A stretch of DNA of 7,580 nucleotides. Source: Mycobacterium sp. GTDB lineage: Bacteria; Actinomycetota; Actinomycetes; Mycobacteriales; Mycobacteriaceae. This document shows, piece by piece, positions 5,771 through 7,580 of this stretch. The notes beneath the pieces are model-generated. The model saw nothing but the letters and a program-made list of their open reading frames with translations. It was not told the origin of the DNA and did not search any database. The position numbers and the translations under genes were made by a program. Each line of letters begins with the position of its first letter. Within the stretch, counting starts at the first letter, position 1. The DNA is taken from positions 1 to 7,580 of the forward strand of contig JAHFVB010000242.1 in the NCBI GenBank assembly GCA_023264755.1, in the 5' to 3' direction.

Positions 5771-5786
5771 ACACAACATCTAGTGC
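5771..5786. promoter_or_regulatory. Candidate NrdR box 2
   Basis: ACACAACATCTAGTGC matches the NrdR-box pattern at 13 of 16 positions by my count. NrdR is the zinc-finger/ATP-cone repressor that shuts ribonucleotide reductase genes when dATP is high; mycobacteria encode it elsewhere in the genome. The site is 190 bases before the nrdH start, so either the mRNA leader is long or the box lies upstream of a nearer promoter. Confidence 0.6.
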
Positions 5787-5876
5787 CAAGCAGGGAAGCA
5801 CCATCGGCTCGATCTGTAACCCGCTCACACGCTCCAACCGGGAAGCCATGCCTCCGGTGACGTGTTGAACAAGGTG

Positions 5877-5948
5877 ATGATTGCGCCAAAATGGAGTCTT
5901 GTCGGTGCCGTGCGAGACGCTTGTGTAGGAAACACAACGAATGCTTGA
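5877..5948 (+). CDS. Possible leader peptide of nrdH (very uncertain)
   Basis: ATG at 5877 opens a 23-codon frame (begins MIAPKWSLVG, ends GNTTNA) that stops at TGA 5946-5948, 28 bases before nrdH. AAGG lies two bases before the ATG (5871-5874), closer than the usual spacing. No family is recognised and a frame of this length can occur by chance. I list it only because it sits in an otherwise unexplained leader. Confidence 0.12.
   Translation: MIAPKWSLVGAVRDACVGNTTNA
5921..5937. repeat. Inverted repeat TTGTGT/ACACAA in the nrdH leader
   Basis: TTGTGT (5921-5926) and ACACAA (5932-5937) are perfect 6-base arms around AGGAA. The right arm begins ACACAAC, the same seven bases that begin NrdR box 2, but the rest of an NrdR box is absent. 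It could be a weak hairpin before the ribosome site or a regulator site. Confidence 0.35.
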
Positions 5949-5961
5949 TCAATGTTTCGCT

Positions 5962-5968
5962 GAGGGGA
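5962..5968 (+). promoter_or_regulatory. Ribosome binding site of nrdH
   Basis: GAGGGGA lies eight bases before the ATG at 5977. It selects this start over the in-frame ATG at 5941, whose extra 12 residues are not part of NrdH. Confidence 0.75.
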
Positions 5969-5976
5969 GCCCACCG

Positions 5977-6219
5977 ATGACCGTCACCGTCTACACCAAG
6001 CCCGCTTGCGTCCAGTGCAACGCCACCTACAAGGCCCTCGACAAGCAGGGTGTCGCGTACGACGTCATCGACATCACCGAGGTGCCCGAGGCGCGCGACT
6101 ACGTCATGGCGCTCGGCTACCTGCAGGCCCCCGTCGTCGTGGCGGGCAACGAGCACTGGTCGGGCTTCCGCCCCGATCGCATCAAGTCGCTGTCCGGCGC
6201 GGTCGCGGTCTCGGCCTAA
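5977..6219 (+). CDS. nrdH: Glutaredoxin-like protein NrdH
   Basis: The 80-residue cytosolic redoxin supplies electrons to the class Ib ribonucleotide reductase NrdE and is itself reduced by thioredoxin reductase. The redox motif is CVQC at residues 11-14 in a thioredoxin fold ([12 protein letters not shown]). The cis-proline strand is QAPVVV (50-55). The NrdH hallmark WSGFRPDRI (61-69) separates it from ordinary glutaredoxins. Length equals the M. tuberculosis protein within one residue. It is first gene of nrdH-nrdI-nrdE, 58 bases before nrdI, with the NrdR-like boxes far upstream. Confidence 0.97.
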   Translation: MTVTVYTKPACVQCNATYKALDKQGVAYDVIDITEVPEARDYVMALGYLQAPVVVAGNEHWSGFRPDRIKSLSGAVAVSA

Positions 6220-6263
6220 CGGCAATCCGGCAAGCAGCATCGACGACGAAGGCTCGACGGGCA

Positions 6264-6271
6264 GGAAGGAG
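6264..6271 (+). promoter_or_regulatory. Ribosome binding site of nrdI
   Basis: GGAAGGAG lies six bases before the ATG at 6278 and sets the nrdI start, although the frame is open farther upstream through the nrdH region. Confidence 0.75.
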
Positions 6272-6277
6272 CACGAG

Positions 6278-6724
6278 ATGAGCAACCTCGTCTACTTCTC
6301 CAGCGTCTCGGAGAACACCCATCGCTTCGTCGAGAAGTTGGGCCTGCCCGCCATTCGAATTCCCCTGCACGGGCGCATCGAGGTCGATGAGCCCTACGTG
6401 CTGGTGTTGCCCACCTACGGCGGCGGGCACGCGAACGGACCCGATCTGGAGGCTGGGGGATACGTCCCCAAGCAAGTGATCGCATTTCTCAACAACGAGC
6501 ACAACCGGTCGTTGATCCGCGGCGTGATCGCCGCGGGCAACACCAACTTCGGCGCCGAGTTCGGCTATGCGGGCGACGTCGTCTCCCGCAAGTGCGGCGT
6601 CCCCTACCTGTATCGATTCGAATTGATGGGCACCACCGACGACGTCTACGCCGTCCGCGAGGGGCTTGCCGAATTTTGGAAGGACCAGACGTGTCACCAA
6701 CCGTCACAGCTGCAGAACCTCTGA
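6278..6724 (+). CDS. nrdI: Flavodoxin-like protein NrdI
   Basis: The 148-residue FMN protein helps the small subunit NrdF form its dimanganese-tyrosyl radical by delivering a reduced oxygen species. The FMN-phosphate loop is FSSVSENT (7-14). LPTYGGG (44-50) and AAGNTNFG (85-92) are the other flavin loops and are diagnostic for NrdI. Length is normal for actinobacteria. The last 11 codons, including [12 protein letters not shown], overlap the start of nrdE; from memory M. tuberculosis NrdI has a very similar tail, so the overlap is old. A strong ribosome site precedes the ATG. It is the second gene of the operon. Confidence 0.97.
   Translation: MSNLVYFSSVSENTHRFVEKLGLPAIRIPLHGRIEVDEPYVLVLPTYGGGHANGPDLEAGGYVPKQVIAFLNNEHNRSLIRGVIAAGNTNFGAEFGYAGDVVSRKCGVPYLYRFELMGTTDDVYAVREGLAEFWKDQTCHQPSQLQNL
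6678..6684 (+). promoter_or_regulatory. Ribosome binding site of nrdE, inside nrdI
   Basis: GGAAGGA lies six bases before the GTG at 6691, within the coding part of nrdI (codons for Trp-Lys-Asp). It is the main evidence for starting nrdE there. Confidence 0.7.
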
Positions 6725-7580
6725 CCACCGGAGTACACGCGCTCCCGGGTGAGACGGATTACCACGCGCTCAACGCGATGCTGAACCTTTATGACAAAGA
6801 CGGCAAGATTCAGTTCGACAAGGACCGGGAAGCGGCGAATCAGTACTTCCTGCAGCACGTCAACCAGAACACCGTCTTCTTCCACAACCAGGACGAGAAG
6901 CTCGACTACCTGGTGCAGAAGGAGTACTACGAGCGCGAGGTGCTCGACCAGTACTCACGCAACTTCGTCAAGTCCCTGCTCGACCGGGCCTACGCCAAGA
7001 AGTTCCGCTTTCCGACGTTCCTCGGTGCGTTCAAGTACTACACGTCCTACACGCTGAAGACGTTCGACGGGAAGCGTTACCTCGAGCGCTTCGAGGACCG
7101 CGTCGTCATGGTGTCGCTGACGCTGGCCGCCGGTGACACGACGTTGGCCGAGAAGCTGGTCGACGAGATCATCGACGGCCGGTTCCAGCCGGCCACGCCG
7201 ACGTTCCTCAACTCGGGCAAGAAGCAGCGCGGCGAACCGGTCAGCTGCTTCCTGCTGCGCATCGAGGACAACATGGAGTCCATCGGCCGCTCGATCAACT
7301 CGGCGCTGCAGCTGTCGAAGCGCGGTGGTGGAGTTGCGTTGCTGTTGAGCAACATTCGTGAGCACGGTGCGCCGATCAAGAACATCGAGAACCAGAGCTC
7401 CGGGGTCATCCCGATCATGAAGTTGCTCGAGGACTCGTTCTCCTACGCCAACCAGCTGGGCGCCCGCCAAGGCGCCGGCGCGGTGTACCTGCAGGCCCAC
7501 CACCCGGATATCTACCGGTTCCTGGACACCAAGCGGGAGAACGCCGACGAGAAGATCCGGATCAAGACGCTCTCGCTGGG
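6691..7580 (+). CDS. nrdE: Class Ib ribonucleotide reductase, catalytic subunit NrdE (5' part)
   Basis: The first 296 codons of about 720 are present; the frame is open to the window end. NrdE reduces ribonucleoside diphosphates to deoxy forms, with NrdF as radical donor and NrdH as reductant. The text ([84 protein letters not shown]) is close to M. tuberculosis NrdE. Cys186 in EPVSCFLLR is the first of the redox-active pair; the radical Cys and the partner Cys lie beyond the window. There is no N-terminal ATP cone, as expected for class Ib, so dATP feedback at that site is absent and transcriptional control matters more. Start GTG 6691 gives an N-terminus like that of M. tuberculosis and overlaps nrdI by 34 bases. 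nrdF is not in the window. Confidence 0.97.
   Translation, partial: MSPTVTAAEPLTTGVHALPGETDYHALNAMLNLYDKDGKIQFDKDREAANQYFLQHVNQNTVFFHNQDEKLDYLVQKEYYEREVLDQYSRNFVKSLLDRAYAKKFRFPTFLGAFKYYTSYTLKTFDGKRYLERFEDRVVMVSLTLAAGDTTLAEKLVDEIIDGRFQPATPTFLNSGKKQRGEPVSCFLLRIEDNMESIGRSINSALQLSKRGGGVALLLSNIREHGAPIKNIENQSSGVIPIMKLLEDSFSYANQLGARQGAGAVYLQAHHPDIYRFLDTKRENADEKIRIKTLSL

Larger units (their letters stand above)
5498..5976. other. Long intergenic region upstream of nrdH
   Basis: This 479-base gap holds no convincing protein gene longer than about 25 codons. From left to right I see the second copy of the 13-bp repeat, a hairpin terminator (5536-5572), a run of short palindromes (5600-5727), two NrdR-like boxes (5739-5786), and then a leader of about 190 bases without a clear known RNA motif, ending in the nrdH ribosome site. 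The A/T content rises noticeably around 5690-5790, as expected of a promoter region. Confidence 0.7.

Noticed and set aside
5780..5870. Cobalamin riboswitch in the nrdH leader (GGGAA and GGTG fragments)
   Set aside because: The conserved GCCACTG B12 box and the CCCCGC core are missing; the fragments are too short to support a call. A covariance-model search would settle it.
5941..5976. Upstream ATG start for nrdH
   Set aside because: No ribosome site precedes it and NrdH proteins begin with the beta strand at MTVTVYTK.
1..7580. Mobile element, CRISPR array, tRNA or rRNA
   Set aside because: I saw no transposase or integrase motifs, no regularly spaced repeats of 25-40 bases and no tRNA-like cloverleaf in the few non-coding gaps.

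Overview
The window is high-GC chromosomal DNA from a mycobacterium, most likely a Mycolicibacterium-type environmental species. Three things point there: the near-complete match of NrdH, NrdI and NrdE to the M. tuberculosis proteins as I remember them, the frequent GTG starts, and a gene order that copies the M. tuberculosis stretch Rv3057c-Rv3051c. Species cannot be fixed by eye.

Left part (1-3185). The C-terminal half of a short-chain dehydrogenase/reductase (Rv3057c-like, + strand) ends on a stop codon that physically overlaps the stop of a convergent gene. That gene, on the - strand, encodes an E. coli-type alkaline phosphatase PhoA carried as a lipoprotein. Its leader contains GTTCA repeats resembling a phosphate (Pho) box. 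Upstream of it, also on the - strand, lies a RecF/OLD-like AAA ATPase of unknown function. PhoA and the ATPase sit between dinP and the SDR, where M. tuberculosis, as I recall it, has neither.

Middle part (3195-5497). A - strand unit reads tetR -> dinB2 (dinP) -> ATPase. tetR and dinB2 overlap by four bases (GTGA), and dinB2 and the ATPase are nine bases apart. tetR probably has a leaderless GTG start directly behind a TAAAGT -10 element. The DinB enzyme is the DinB2 type: leucine replaces the aromatic steric gate, and there is no C-terminal clamp-binding tail. Divergent from tetR is an NAD(P)H-dependent FMN reductase (Rv3054c-like). An imperfect palindrome between the two is the likely TetR operator.

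Right part (5498-7580). A 479-base intergenic region holds a hairpin terminator with a GAAA tetraloop, a run of short palindromes, and two NrdR-box-like sites exactly 32 bases apart. After these comes the class Ib ribonucleotide reductase operon nrdH-nrdI-nrdE: glutaredoxin-like electron donor, flavodoxin for the Mn cofactor, and catalytic subunit (cut by the window end). nrdI and nrdE overlap by 34 bases.

Taken together the window joins dNTP supply (nrdHIE), a lesion-bypass polymerase of a type known to accept ribonucleotides, a flavin reductase and a TetR sensor. It contains no mobile element, CRISPR array, tRNA or rRNA that I can see, and no clear new defence system. The least explained items are the ATPase coupled to dinB2 and the palindrome-rich nrdH leader.
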